A DNA stretch of 64,000 bases from Celoporthe dispersa. Its lineage: Eukaryota; Ascomycota; Sordariomycetes; Diaporthales; Cryphonectriaceae. The stretch is taken from NCBI GenBank assembly GCA_016584495.1, contig WAID01000016.1:224442-288441 (forward strand), written 5' to 3'. Position 1 is the stretch's first letter. Every line of letters begins with the position of its first letter. The notes beneath the pieces were generated by a model that had not been told where the DNA came from, made no database searches, and was given only the letters and a program-made list of their open reading frames with translations. The position numbers were made by a program, and so were the translations under genes. Shown here piece by piece: positions 36,537-49,924 of this stretch.

Positions 36537-37818
36537 ATGGGCAACTTCTCTGTGGCCGCACTCAGAAATCAGTGGTCCAACCCCTCAGATGTATCCACAA
36601 TTCTCATGGTCATTGGCGGGGATGTTGTCCAGAAGGCATTAGCTCAAGGTACGGGGACCTGGTATTTCACCCCAGTCTGCTTTTCCTTCGGATGGGTCTC
36701 GTACGCCTTCATGGCGCTGGTCGAGATCATCGGAGACGGCCGACTCCCTGCCAGAGCCTGATTACCCGGTGAAGGTCTTCAACTTGGACTCAGGCTATGT
36801 CAGAGAGAACAAGAATTGGGTCATTGGCCGGCTGCTGCGTGACATCGAGACCAGCTATTCACGACGACAGCCTCTGGCAGATGAGGGGATCCGGATCGCG
36901 GTCCTGCAGGCCAAGGCCAACCGGAAGGGGCCGACAGAACTTCCACTAGGTTGGATCCACGTTTACGGACTCCTCTGTATCCTCATACAGCTTGCTCTGG
37001 CCGCGATCCCCCTCGTGGTTTATGGAGAGTGGGACATCATGATGATCACAGTCGCAGGGACGGTCCTCGTACAGCTAGCCGGCTGTCTTCCTCAGTGGCG
37101 GGCAGAGAAGCTTCCCAACCGCCAGACCAGAGATGCGACGTTTGCTCTCACGCAGGGAAACGGGTCTCGTGACATCGTCGTCATCATAGGCAACGGAAAC
37201 TGCCTGGACCTGGAGGAAATGTCTGCGTCAGGAAGCCCCCGAAGCGGCCGGCCCTAGGAGAAGTTCGCCGGGACGTGGAACCTCTTCTCGAAGCCTGTAC
37301 CAAAGATAAGAAACCCACACCTGCCCAAGCCTGAGCGGCAGCAGAGACAGGCTCGCTTGATTCGGGGCTTGCCGTTCGGCTTCTGGATCACCAGGGTTAT
37401 TGTCGTGGCCCAGTCGATCCTCTGGCTGCTTCTGCTCGTCAACCTCGCATGTTCCAGGAACAGCGACTGGGTCATCATCGCCATTGGCTCCTTTGTCATG
37501 TTCCAGAATGGCTATCTTGCCGGGATGCAACGGCCGACCGAGGAGAGGAACCTCCCGCTGGAGGAGGTCGAGGTGATCATGGCCAAGAAAGTCATGGACG
37601 GCCTTATGGACCTAGAGGTGGCTCACGGAGGGGCCGAGTCTCTGCGGGATGCGTTTTTCCCGGGGAAGCTTCGGGAGGCCGAGAAGCTGTGGTGGAACGG
37701 GCTGAGGGATACATATGATACTGCTAGGGTTGAGGCAAAGTGGCGTGGGAACCCCCGCAGCCGTGTCAAGACCACGGTGGTGACTTCTGATTCTTCCACG
37801 AGGACGCCATCGCCATGA
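36537..37818 (+). CDS. Multi-pass membrane protein of unknown function (TM-A)
   Basis: The chosen start MGNFSVAALRNQW matches the expected short N-terminus; the frame is open further upstream to 36327. The sequence runs VIGGDVVQKALAQ, FSFGWVSYAFMALVEIIGDG, NWVIGRLLRDIE, a hydrophobic pair around LIQLALAAIPLVVYGEWDIMM, QGNGSRDIVVI, and after 37257 two more helices (ILWLLLLVNLAC and WVIIAIGSFVMF). The cytosolic tail ends STRTPSP. It is clearly paralogous to the gene at 57920-59260 (shared GGDVVQ-A-AQ, FSFGWVSYA, WVIGRL-RD and TQGNG-like motifs). Two defects are seen: a CCC at 36746-36748 that is one base too long, and an in-frame TAG at 37255-37257. No function is known for this fungal family. 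It diverges from HET-A. Confidence 0.6.
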
Positions 37819-39912
37819 GGTGAGATCTAGGTGAAGGCGTGGCGGCCTGGCTCGAAATTGGGAGCAGGTGAGCTGGGGGAAGGGGGAGGAAGGGCCGCGG
37901 GAGAATGTTTATTGTAACAATACGAAGCATCATGATGTATTAACGTGTCCAAGACGCAAGCCGTAAATCAGGTTACAAGTAACAATAACAAAGACAAAGG
38001 TTTAAGAGGCTGGATGATTAGAGAACGGCCGGGTACTATGTGACAGCTAAAGGAGTAACTACTCCCAGCTGCCTGGAAGTAGTGGTGGCCTATATAGCTG
38101 TGTAGACAATCGGACTCGCACAGGTACAGCCAGCTCTGAGAGGGCTGGCCATCATCATTTTTCCCGACAATTCGATCTGACACTCGTGTGGAGATGCTGT
38201 AGTGTAAAGACTTGTTCATTATTAGTATACACCACGATAGAAGCATGTTGTAAATTCCATGCATACTTAAGTAGAAAACAATTATGGTCGGTCGCATAAA
38301 AGTTGTACAAATCCTTGTCTGCATCTCTCTCCTTGTCAGGTCTCACTTGCTACATAAGCTTCGCTCAGAGTACGTTCCCAACATTCACATGCTCCTACTT
38401 CCACTCTGCCAGCCTTTTCTCTTCTTTGCCGGCCTTTTGGCTGTCATATCCGGGGCCCATGACGCTCCACTCGAATTTCTCCTCTATCTGATATACCTTC
38501 CACCGCTTGCCTGACCTTTCCTTCCAAGCTTCTGTTATCATTCGCACGTGCACTGGTGGAAGAACTGGATACAACCGTCCGTTTTCCTCCCGCACACGAC
38601 AATATACTCGCAATCATGAGAGCACAGTACCCGGCCAGGCATCGCGACTGCCGGGAGCAACCACATTGGCAGCCCTACGATATAGAGAGGGCAGTGTCAA
38701 ATATGTACACTATACAATGTCGAAAAAGACAATTATAAGACCATCTCGGGCTGCACTCCAGAAATCGCCGCGGCCAGCGTCACCGTAGGTAGCAAGCTGG
38801 TTTATGTGGGCACCCTGACAGCTTCCCTCCTCCACATGTCTGTCTCGAACGCACTCACTTCTCTATGGCCAACGCCTTCGCCGACTACTTGAGTGACTTC
38901 ATGTGACGAGACTGTATATACCGATGCCAATGCTCTGACCATAGGCTATCTGGTGGTTCAGGTCTTTATGAGCGGCTACAACGATTCCACGACTCTGAGC
39001 GCCATGATCAACTCGATTGCGACGCCTATGAGGAACAGCGCATCTTGGACTTCGAGCAACAATAGTATTACCAAATAGTATTACTCTTCGATTCATAGAT
39101 GGCGCGGACTACTGTTTCGTGACTTTTTCATTCTGCTCTGGATTATGATTATTATAATGGGGAGTATCGTCCGCTAAGAGAACCTTCACTCCGAAACGGA
39201 GTTTACGGAACTGTGCTACATAGCATGATTCCATATAGCGGAATATGTGAATGGTTCAACCCACCACACTCTTCCTCTCTGCAAGCATTAGTCTCCTGTT
39301 GCTCTTAGTTCTGAATCTCGGTAGTATAGTTCATATTGGAGAACAGCGGGGCGTCTATTAGTCCTGGACCTACCGACTGGACCGATGCCAAGATGACTTT
39401 CCATACTGCGAATAATGATGATTTCGTCTGCGAATTCTTGGGTGCCCTTTTGAATTCTTTAATTCTGATTGCACCAGAATTTGTGATCGAGAATATATCA
39501 TTGAAAGAGGGAGTCAATGTAGTGTGTTGTTTTGCAGATAGGACCTATTCTATGGATAACACTAGATGAGGAACTCAATTCAGTGTTACATTTTTTCCCT
39601 TTCTTCTTTCATTTCATCATTTATCTAATTTTATTTTCCGATAGTAAGTAAGTAAATGTATAAGGGTACATCTCCGTACGTAAAAGCAATGGAGATGCAA
39701 TAAGCAGCCCCGTCGCCGCCTAGACGAGTCTATGGTCAACTGGCTTGTCACCATAGGCTTTGGCAACGATCTCTGATGGTCAATCGTTTGTACAAATGGA
39801 AACGAAGGATTGTTTGATCGACTAGTAATCAGAAGCATCATGTACACTAACTTTACCTCTAGCCTCCATATTTATTGCTCTTTTCACGTCCCACTTCCTT
39901 GTGCTCATGCGA
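37819..39912. other. Gene-poor stretch with possible unrecognised remnant
   Basis: About 2.1 kb between TM-A and the DUF7708 gene. Frames at 38556-39078 (with SVTVGSKLVYVGTLTAS and later DANALTIGYLVVQVF) and 39336-39569 look protein-like in composition, but they are broken by stops and I do not recognise them. They may be scraps of one or two decayed genes. Confidence 0.25.
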
Positions 39913-41796
39913 TCATTCCTGGTCGAAAGAAGATTGTAGTCGCTCCTGAATATCGTGATTCCGTCTTTTGTAAGACACCCGGTATTTGGGCTGGCGCATC
40001 AGCCTCTGCACTCTCCGTCCCATGTCAGTGAATATTTGCATTTCATCAAACACATCGCTCATACTAGAAGACGCGAACGTATTGAACCTCCATGACACGA
40101 TAACAATTTTCAGCCCGCCTCTTTTTCGGCTGTCTACAAGGGCTTTGAGCCGTTCGACGAAGCCGTTGAGCGTAAAGAATTCATTGTTGGCATCTTCACA
40201 GCGAAGAGAAGCGTCTACTAGACTTGTATCGACGACAATGAACATCCGGGGAAAGGTTGAAATGCACCGCTCGAGCAGGTCGAACCATTGCTTGATGCTT
40301 GTGGCATGCTTGAAATCCTTTATGGAAAGCGGCTGGGGACCGTTGCCCCCGTGATTGGAGTCCAGTTCCAGGATTTGCGATATCAAAGATCGCAGAATAC
40401 CGATCAGCGACGGGGTTGTCTTATTTGGTTCGGAACTGGGGGCAGTGCCCATATAACGGGATAGCTGCGGTCCAACACAGCATCAAGGAAGACGACGGCA
40501 AAATCAAGAGAGCTTGTCTTGACTCCTTGTCCTTGCGCGAGGAGCAAGGACGAGGTCGGATCTGATATCCAGGTCTTGAGCCTTGTTAGGGCTTTTTCGG
40601 GGATCTGCATGGGAAGCTTTTGTCGGCGACGAGTCCGCATTGACCTGCAGTACGCAAAAGTATCGTTTGAATCTGGAGTGTCATCAAGAAACAGCATCGC
40701 ATTTCGAATCTCCTCAATATGGCCTTTTCGAAACATTTGTTGATGCTCCAGCCGGAAGTCAAGCAATGATTGGGTAAGAAGGGTTTGCTGCTGTTGCTGC
40801 ACTGCTTGTTTGTTAGTCAATTATCGCCAACTCAATGTACAAGCAGCGTCAACATGTGAATGTGCTTACTAGCAACCATCTCGGTTAATTGGAGCAAGGC
40901 TTTATTCATCCCATGTATTTCAACGTTGAGATGTCGGATCTCAGCCTTGGATGAGGCACTTGCGAGTTCATCCACTCGCCTCGATCGAATTGTTATCTCG
41001 TCAATGATGCTCTTGAATTTCAACTCGAACGGATGTGTAATAGCTGCGAGGGTGTGCTTCGCCTTCCCCTTTTACACCACTTGATAGCCTTGACAATGAA
41101 CTCAATGAGTTTAGCGTACAGTAGTGATACTGCTTCTTGCATTCGAGTCGTCGGGTACAAAATCGAGTGGAGCTCGGTTCGTGGCAGTACGTCCGCTAGG
41201 TTGGAGACCGCTTTTGAAATCTCGGCGAGCAGCTCCTCGTGGTTCAAGACGGAGATGAAAAGGAATTTCAGGGCTCCCCAGGCCAGCGAGACGTATTCCG
41301 GGTGGTGTTGAGCGAACATATCGAGCACGGCTCCGTAGTACATGACTCTTGTAGAACAACTAGAAAGCCATTGCTGAAGTTTAGAGGCTCTCGATCTAGA
41401 CCTATACTCCTCCAACGCTTCCGTGACAGCCTTCTGGACATCTTGCATAGAGTTCTGGTTCTGTAGCCAGGCTATTTGTTGCTCATCGGCGGCGAGGGTC
41501 TTCTTGAGGATATCGAGGGCATTCTCGTAGGCTTCCCTTGCAGGGTCAGACACACTGTAGTCCAAACAAGAGTACCTAATCAGCAAGAACTCGGATGATT
41601 AAGCCTTTGATTTGGGTTATATTAATGCCAACCGTTGTTGCGAAGTTCCGAGATACCACCCAATATAAAGGTCACATCCTGTTTCCCTTGTAGTTTCATT
41701 TGAGTCTAGAGCTGAAAGGCTGAGTGGAATAGGTGAGAGGTTTCGGAAATGTACAAGAGGATCGAATTCATTGTTCTGGCAATTTGTTGTAGCCAT
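39913..41796 (-). CDS. DUF7708 protein with P-loop-less NTPase-like domain
   Basis: An exon from ATG 41796 appears to splice to a DUF7708 domain (SDPAREAYENALDILKKTL, YYGAVLDMFAQHHPEYVSLAWGALKFLF). This domain is known as the N-terminal part of many fungal NLR-like proteins. A helical segment follows (IIDEITIRSRRVDELASAS) and then, after an intron near 40800-40868, an NTPase-like fold. There LLLAQGQGVKTSS occupies the P-loop position without GKT/S, YPVIWAL follows, MFIVVDTSLVD is at Walker B and LKIVIVSWRF at the sensor. Two frame changes lie in short runs: T4 at 41070-41073 and G5 at 40438-40442; one extra base in each restores the conserved reading. It is head to head with the AAA gene at 42686. 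It has the same architecture logic as the pair at 28.4-33.6 kb. Confidence 0.65.
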
Positions 41797-42685
41797 GGCC
41801 GAGGAGGAGGAGAATCGCTAGGGTTCAAGTTGACGTGTGTCTGATGCGAGGTGTGTAGGAACCGCTTGGCAATTTGTGGCGCCGCCCCAAGTGTAGCACC
41901 CCCTTTTCTTTTTTTTCTTCTTCTTCTCTCTTCTGAAGAATACCGCGAGCCTAGGTTAGGCTTTTATGCAAGAACACCATGTGACCTCGCAAGTGCTTAC
42001 TGGGGCGGGTATTTAAAATCACGCTATTGCCGAAAAGTATATTCACTCTCAACTCTGTCTCGAATTAAGCCACGCTTGGAACACATAGCGTAGCCCAGCC
42101 ATTGCAGACAAATTATCTGAATTACCAGAGCCTCCGCAAATTCGAAAATGGGCTGGCGCAATTGCTCCGGTAGTAATATTTCTATTCATCCCCGGAAGTT
42201 AGCTTGGCGTGCATCTTCGATTTATTATCTCCAATGGACCGTTTGACGGCGCGAGTATTTTAACGTCATCATGCGTCGCGGGGTTGCAGCCACCCGGTAC
42301 CATGTACAAGCTTGGGTGGCTGTGTAGAGGCTGTGACATAGGCTGTGTTACCATCTGCTTACTTGGGAATTAGGGAGGAAGCTAATCGCATGGCTGCCTT
42401 GTTACCCAGGCCGGTCGGTCAGACTGTTTTTGTTGCCTGCGTCATCGTAGAAATCAGGATGAAAAGATTTGACGCTCTGCTTTCTCCAGCGAAGTTAGAT
42501 CTGACTCCATTTCTAATCTTGCCCGGGCTTCCTTGGGTGCCATAGTGTTACGACCCGTGGTCCAGGCGTAAGCTATATGTACGGTTGGAAGGAATATTCG
42601 AATAGCGAATTCGAATATCTGCTGATCTTTTGGATCTATGTAGTACAGTGGCACCTTCCACCACCGTTCATTACACATAGCGATC
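41797..42685. other. Divergent promoter region of the second pair
   Basis: About 890 bp between the DUF7708 and AAA genes. No coding region recognised; a pyrimidine-rich patch lies at 41900-41930. Confidence 0.4.
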
Positions 42686-45600
42686 ATGAATATATCGAAC
42701 AATGCTGCTGAATCACCCACTTCGAGCGTATACGACTCGGACGATTCTATATCGTCAAGGCCGGATGAGGGAAATAAGAATTCTCTTTTGGTAAACTCGA
42801 CGATTTCTAGAGATGACACTTCTGGAGATCTATCGAAAACACAAGACCTCCTCTCTAAATATAGCGGCAAGCTCGCCAGAGGTGATCACACGATCCTTCT
42901 TGACTTGAGTTTTGACTCCAAACTAATCGGCTTTCGAGCAGGTTTACAATCACAGCAGACGAACCCCGAGAGCGGGAGTTTTGTGACCGTTCATCCCATG
43001 AATGAAGAGCCGTCTGAATTCCCACTGGGCTCTAGAATGCTACCTCCTTCAGCGAGGCTTCCTCAGGCACCGCCCCCTCGCTTGCCGCCATTCCCGCCTC
43101 GATCCTCACCAGGAGGTGACAAGTTCTGGTTGGAGGGAAAGGTTTCAACATGGGCTGAGTGGCGACAAAAGGCAACGAAGAAGGGGAATTTGTCTCTTGA
43201 TGTCGGCGACCAAGCGAGTCGCGAGTCAAACGTGCTTGCAGAGACCGAAATATTGGGAAACGCTGCAATGACTAGCGAGACAACAAACAGCAAACAGATC
43301 GCAGAAGCAGACACGAAAGCGGACACTTCGTTGGTCTCCATAGTACTTCCAGTGGCCTCTGAAAGTGGCATGGGATGGAGCAAAGAGAAGCACAGCAATC
43401 CTATCGGCGATGAACAACAGCTGCAAACCGCCCACGACGCCGAAAGGTCGGCAAACCAAGAAGAGGCCGGGTCGGCGTCAGATTTACCTCCCCTGCCTTC
43501 CTCCGACAGAGGCACCGATCGCAAATCTGCTCAAACAAATTCCGATACAGCATCTGAAAAGCCGCAGCTGAAAATGTCTGAAGCCCTTCATGCCGTTGCG
43601 CAGAAATTCCTAGACATTGATGTCTTAGATCAAGGAGAAGAAATTTCCAGATACATTGCATATTTGCTCGACCTCATCGAGATGCTGCAAAACAGAGTCA
43701 TGCACCTTTCTGCTCCGACTGGACAGAAAAAGAAGAACAAAAGGTCCAGCGCCGACGCCGCTCCAGGCCAAGAGAACGAGGGCCGTGAGACCGAAGACCA
43801 AGAGACCAAGGACCTTCCTCAGTCTCAGACGCTGCATCGTGTTTTCTGCACCATTTCGCAACATGGCCACAACGGACTGGTTTACGAGGATGAGCCTACT
43901 TACCGTGAAGAACTCATCGCTGGAGACGCCAAACTCATAGGTGATCGCGTCATCCACAACGTCGACACCTATCTCAACCGCCACCCCAAGATCTGTTTCA
44001 TTGTCTTCAAGGAACACAAGTGCAGCGGGGTCAATCCATCTAAGAAAGGTGTGAAAACCAACTTGTCATCAGACAGGTCGGAACGGATTCGAGTCGTGGA
44101 CCATATACTACAACAGGCATTGAAAGAAGTGTCTGAGTACCCGGTATTCGCGAAGACCCCCCGGGGCTCCCAAGACACCTTCAACATGGATGCTCCATAT
44201 CTTTTCCTCTATCATAACTATGAAAAGCTTGGAGCAATCTCTCAGAACCCAAAATATACTCAGGTTATGAACCCGCTGCTAGAATTCTTGAACACGGAGT
44301 ACAAGAAAGAGTACGAGGAGGCGGAAAGTCTCTTCCATGAAGGTTTTGTCACAGCTTATCATCTCCCCAAGCTTTTCAAACCTGATCATATGGTCATTGG
44401 TCGGCAGGAGTCGGGTACCCTAGAAGCGCACGTCCTGAGTGATCAAGCCGATTTCTCTGGGGACGAACTTACCTTACGAGGCTGGTCCTGGAGCTACGAT
44501 GGGGACGCACTGCTGAAGAGGACTTGGGCACAGAGCATTGACGCGTTCTCAGACGAGAAGACTCGGATCTTGGATCTTAAAGTCTATCCCGTAGAGTTTG
44601 CGCTCGAGGAAGACATTGTGTCGCTGGAAAAGACAGGTGAACGATTTTGGAACATGAGAGGTCGGACCTTTACTTCTTATACAGGATGGGACAAGGCGGG
44701 AGACCACTATTACGTAAGCTAGTACTCTCTTTTACAATTCAAACCTTTCCCTGGACTCGGTAGCTAATCGTCATCTAGAAAAATTCCAGAATCATGGTGG
44801 ACATGGCTACACAAAAGCTCATGCATCCAGTTGATCACACGCACGGGACGAGCAGACATCTGAAATCCAAGAAGTGGCCACTGAAAATAAAAAAGGACGA
44901 TACAATATCGCGTGAAAACACGATGCTTCTCCCAAACTCGATATTCGGATTCAATATTGAGGCTAAAAAATGGGGTGAGGATTCTCTTCTCTTTACCTAT
45001 TATAGAATGAAGACAACTGTGAATATCAAGACTCACATGTAAATAGTGCATCTCCTAGTCGACAATTTTCACGAGGTAAATTGGAACAAGAAGGCATTTG
45101 ATCGCCTAGTTCTAGACGCGCATGTCAAGGATATGATTCATGCACTCATCCAAGTGCAGACAACAGCTGCTAAGATGGATGACATTATCACTGGCAAAGG
45201 CAACGGATTGGTAAAGCTTTCCTTTGACTTCCGTAAAGCCGCGCAGGGGCTTACAGTTCTTGTTTCGTTAGATCATTCTTCTACATGGAAGCCCTGGAAC
45301 TGGCAAGACATTGACGGCAGAGAGGTTCGCAACTTTGAATTCCGCTGTTGTTCGTTATCCAGCAAACTTTGCTAACCATCTGGGCGTTTAGTGTGGCAGG
45401 AATTGCAGAGAAACCGCTGTACCGTGTCACCTGCGGTGACATTGGCACAGTAGCCGAGGAAGTTGAGGAGTATCTCGAGACCGTGTTGTACCTAGGCAAG
45501 ACCTGGAATTGTGGTACTATCTTCTGACCTTTTAAATAGCGTCGGACACTTATATCACTGGCAATATTGGCATAGTCTTACTCTTAGACGAGGCAGACGT

Positions 45601-46104
45601 CTTTCTGGAAGAGCGAACCATGGCAGACCTCCAAAGAAACAGTCTTGTTTCCGGTAAGTAGATACCGTACTAATATGAGACCCAACGCTAAACTCTGGGT
45701 CTTTAGTATTTCTCCGCGTTCTCGAATATTATGAGGGCATTCTAATTCTCACCTCGAACCGTGTCGGCACATTTGACGAAGCGTTCAAGTCGCGGATCCA
45801 AGTCGCCATTCATTATGAGACCTTGACTAAGAAGTCTCGCAAGGCTATCTGGCGGAACTTCTTCGACATGGTCGGAGACTCTCCTGATGAAGATGCGAAT
45901 ATGCCAGAGTTGGAGAGAAGACTCGACCAACTCGCGGAACAAGAGATGAACGGACGACAAATCCGCAATGCACTGCTCACGGCTCGACAGCTCGCGAAAC
46001 ACAAGATGGAGAGGCTAGACTGGCATCATCTCAGCCAAGTCATCGATACGTCAACGCAATTTAATAAGTACTTGAAGACTGTAAAAGGACATAGCGATGA
46101 CTAG
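42686..46104 (+). CDS. AAA ATPase with DUF7025-like region (copy B)
   Basis: The first exon (42686 to about 44713) encodes about 340 residues of disordered, acidic and Ser/Pro-rich sequence. A helical segment (SEALHAVAQKFLDIDVLDQ) and a DUF7025-type region follow (LFHEGFVTAYHLPKLFKPDHMVIG). Later exons give RIMVDMATQKLMHP, NFHEVNWNKKAFDRLVLD and Walker A LLHGSPGTGKTLTAES, which straddles introns near 45210-45270 and 45325-45391. Walker B is IVLLLDEADVFLEER, the sensor is LILTSNRVGTFDEAFKSRI and the tail is MNGRQIRNALLTARQLAKH. All motifs for ATP hydrolysis are present and the frame is open throughout, about 1,000 residues. It resembles copy A in domain order but has a quite different N-terminus. 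It diverges from the P-loop-less DUF7708 gene, suggesting a partner relationship. Confidence 0.8.
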
Positions 46105-46340
46105 TGGGCGCGGGAAGAATCACTAAGATAGACCGATAATTAGTTCAGGAATTCATGCTTCTATTAAAATTTATAGGACCGTAAAGGCTGTCGAGTGTAT
46201 ATAGACGTAGCTTGTAGATCCAGAAGGTATGTTTGTTCTTATAATCTACGGCCTTTTCTATGTTGGGAAGGGAATTACTCTGTACTCAGTAGGGAAAGTG
46301 ATTATGAAATAACCTGCGAGTCCTTCTCCCATAAGTTTCT

Positions 46341-49300
46341 TTGCAGCCCGTCCAGTTTCTCGATGCCCCGATGGAAATGCTCCTAGGGAATGGAGAACCC
46401 TCTGGGACGAGCATCGATGTTTTGACCGAGATTGGTCCGCATACTGCTCTTGCAGGACCCATTCGCCAGATCCTCGCACAGCCCATCTTCAGGAATATAC
46501 GAATTCCGTATTTTGGCTGCCTCATGCGCAACGAAAATGCACGTGACAGCGTGCAGGCTCTGGCAGCCAGATTCTTGCGTGCGATGCACCCTATCAACAT
46601 GGGCGCAGTCAACTTTCCTCGTGGAAGAGGACCTCTAGTCCGGGTGCTCACCGATCTGCCACCATCTCCGTGGAATCACCAGAAGAGATACTGGATCCAG
46701 CCGAAATTGAATCGAGCTAACCGCGAGAGAAGGGAACCGGCCCATGATCTACTTGGCGCCCTGGTTCCCGGAGCAAATAGTGAGGCGCCGTGCTGGAGGA
46801 ACATTCTCCGGGCAGGCGATCTGCCCTGGATGCGTGATCATGCGGTCAAATTAGATATCGTTTTTCTAGCCGCTAGATACATCACTCTCTCCATAGAAGC
46901 TCTGAGGCAGATCACAGCAGGTGCCAAGGACATCTCTACCTACCAGCTCCGTGCCGTCGAGATCGTGACAACCCTTTCTATGTCAGACAACTCAGAAGGA
47001 ATTGAGATCCATACAGCGCTCCGGCCAGTAGGCGACAGGAATATTGGGCTCCAAGGCTGAACAGAGTTCGAGATCTACTCCTTCACCCTCCAGAACCAGT
47101 AGATACGGCATGCCAAAGGCTTCATCTCGGTTATTCTTCGCAGGGGGACCCTAAGCCCGGGTCACCCAAGGCCAGGAAGGAGAACATGACCATCAGAAGC
47201 TATACGCGCCGTATCGAGCCCACCGATATGTTTTGCGAACCTGAGGGCGGTCGGGTTGTATCATGGATCAACGTTCCAAAACGTCAAGAGCATCTTACGG
47301 TCAGGCACAGAGCCTCGTGCAGAGGTGGCTCTCGTGGTGGCTGATACGGAAACTCCCAATAGCGTTCCACGAGACCCAGTGCTTCATCCCATCACCCTCG
47401 ACTGTTTCACAGTGTCCATCTTTGCTACGCTCTCGCGCTCTGAAGGGATACACTGTAGCGCTCGGTATCCCAGTTCCATTGCTAGTATATCGGTTTCTAG
47501 CAAGATCGGCAACGAGCCGGACCATATCTTCATGGCGTATTCCTCAATACATCGCCTAAGCCCGAGGATCCTGCGTGGTAACATAGCCGTGCTTAGTGCA
47601 GAACATGACGAAGCCCTGATCGAGATTCAAGACCTTACTCTACAGTCACTGAGGCAGGTGAAGGCCAGGCGTGAGCAGTCAAGTGAGCCTCGGAACGCGG
47701 GTATCTGTAGCAAGATGAAGTGGGCGCCAGATATGTCACTACTCTCACCAGCTGCACTCATCTCCATCAAGAGAGAACTGGCTGTACCGGTGGACCTAGA
47801 TAAGGCCCAGGCTATAATATACCTGCGACCCATGTGCCTTTACTTTTGTCAAGACGCATTCTCGACCCTGACTGTGGCCGACATAGCCTAGTTTGACTCA
47901 AACCATACCAAATTCTATGCCTGGATGCAGACACTGGTTGAAAGCGCCTAGTCCGGCTCACTGTTCCCCGGGTGTAAGGAGTGGTCTACTCACGACGTAG
48001 CCGAAAGACGACATCGGATTTCCAATGCGTCCAGGGCCAGCCTGAATAGCGAGATGATGTGCCACTTGGGTCCGTACTTGGCACCTATTTTGCGCGGCGA
48101 GAAGGCGCCTCTGGATCTCGCGGTAGAGCAAGCCGAGTTGCTGCACTGGTACTACAGGAACGCCTTGAGGGTTCAGCGTTCCAAAGGACAGCTTAACGAG
48201 CTGCTTCGTCGGGTCGTTCACAAGAACCCGCGCGCACGAATTCTCGAGATCAGCATCGGCACCGGCACTGCCAGTGCCATAGGACATATCCTCAAGATAC
48301 TTGGCACTGTACAGGAGGGCAGTCCTCTCACAGGTGCTTACCATTGTACCGATATCTCGAGTGGTTTCTTTAAGGCTGCCCAAGAGCTCTCCGACTGGGC
48401 TGACCTCCTGGTCTTCGATTAGGTTAGATATCGAGATGGAGCCGGGAGAGCAGGGTTATCACCTGGAAAGCTACGATATTGTGATCGCATGCTTGCGCTT
48501 AAAAATCACTAAGAGTATGGCGAAGACTATGGACAACGTTCGTAAGCTTATGTGGCCTGGTGGCACGCTGCTGTTGATGGAGACGACTAAGGTTCAGATC
48601 GATGTGCAATTCGCCTTTGGCCTCTTCCCGGAATGGTGGGTGGGTGAAGAGCCCCACAGGGTATCCAGCTTTTCCCTGAGTGCCGCCTGCTGTGAGGGAG
48701 GTCCTTGAAGCCTCGGGATTTACCAGCATCGAGATTGACATATACGACTGCGAGAGTGATGACATGTATTCCCTCAGCGTGATCATGTCGACCGCAGCGC
48801 CCCCAGCGCCGTCTAAATACAGCCCGGAGGATGATATTGCCATAATAACCGATACTCTGGGATCAGCTCCACCAAGGCAACGAATCAACGCCCTGGAGAA
48901 GGCTCTCACGCTCTCAGGAAGAAATGGCTCTCCACCGGTCATGTTCAGCCTCGGAGTACCGGCGGCTGCTTTTGCGGGCAAGATCTGCGTATTCGTGGGT
49001 GAAGTTGAAAGGCCTCTTCTCCATGATTTGACGACCGATACTCTCAACAGCATCAAGTCTCTGGTGTCTCGTTGCAAAGCTCTCATCTGGGTCACGCATG
49101 GTGGAGCGGTCGAGTGCAGGAACCCCAAGTCTAGCCTCGCCCAAGGCTTCCTACGTGTGCTTCGCGACGAATATCTCGGGAAGAGGCTGATCTCACTGGA
49201 CCTAGACCGGAAGGAAACCCCATGGATGGACTTGGGTGCCCTTGCAATTGAACAGATATTGAAGGCAAGTTCCGGCAGCAGCCACAGCGGCGCCGCTTGC

Positions 49301-49924
49301 CGAGAGGGTTGAGACTTCGAGGACGCCCAGCGGGACGGTATCCTATTTATTCCTCGATTGTACAAGGACATATATCGTGATGAGGAAGTGCTACCCATGC
49401 CTATCGATATTCCAACGCCAGATGCCATCCCAAAAGGACCATTCTGAAAGGGATCGTCCAGTCGCATTGCAAGTCGGCAGCCATGGCTTGCTAGGCTCTC
49501 TAACCTTCATCAATAATGACCCTCCTCCCTACTGACATAGAAATTGAGCCTCACGCATTTGCTATAAACTCCCACGATGCTCTCTTGGCTCTAAGCCAGA
49601 TTGAGGAACCTGCTATAGGCCATGAGTGCTCGTGTCGTCGTCCGCCTCGACAGTGAGGCGGCTGCATATGGCTTCGAAGTCAGCGACCGCGTCTTCTGTT
49701 TGCTGCATGGGGGTTACAGCACCCACCCGCACATACACTGGATTCTCGTCATGCATATGCCCTCTCGAATGAGCTTTGAAGATGCTGCATCGCTTCCGGT
49801 TATATATACGACAACCTTTATTCTCCGCTCTACTGGGCCAACGCTTCTGAGACCGTCTGAGACACGGCAAGGCATAGCCGGACAAGGCCAGATGACTTTC
49901 AACCGAGGATTTACTATCCAATGA
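46341..49924 (+). pseudogene. Highly reducing polyketide synthase remnant (no KS)
   Basis: Ordered fragments of a type I highly reducing polyketide synthase. The acyltransferase end is present (VLTEIGPHTALAGPI) with its linker (WNHQKRYWIQ). A dehydratase piece follows (HDLLGALVPG, with LPWMRDHAV) and its second half (HPITLDCF). Next are a C-methyltransferase piece (ILEISIGTGTASA, then YHCTDISSGFF and LMWPGGTLLLMETT), a structural region (MFSLGVPAAAF) and an enoyl-reductase piece (AAYGFEVSDRVFCL, with MSFEDAASLPVIYTT). The ketosynthase, most of the acyltransferase, the ketoreductase and the carrier domain are absent. Several stops and frame changes break the rest. It is a dead copy truncated on both sides. 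The adjacent O-methyltransferase and MFS genes may be survivors of the same biosynthetic cluster. Confidence 0.75.

Noticed and set aside
48499..49467. 322-codon minus-strand frame inside the PKS remnant
   Set aside because: Antisense shadow; the plus strand carries methyltransferase and structural-region motifs.
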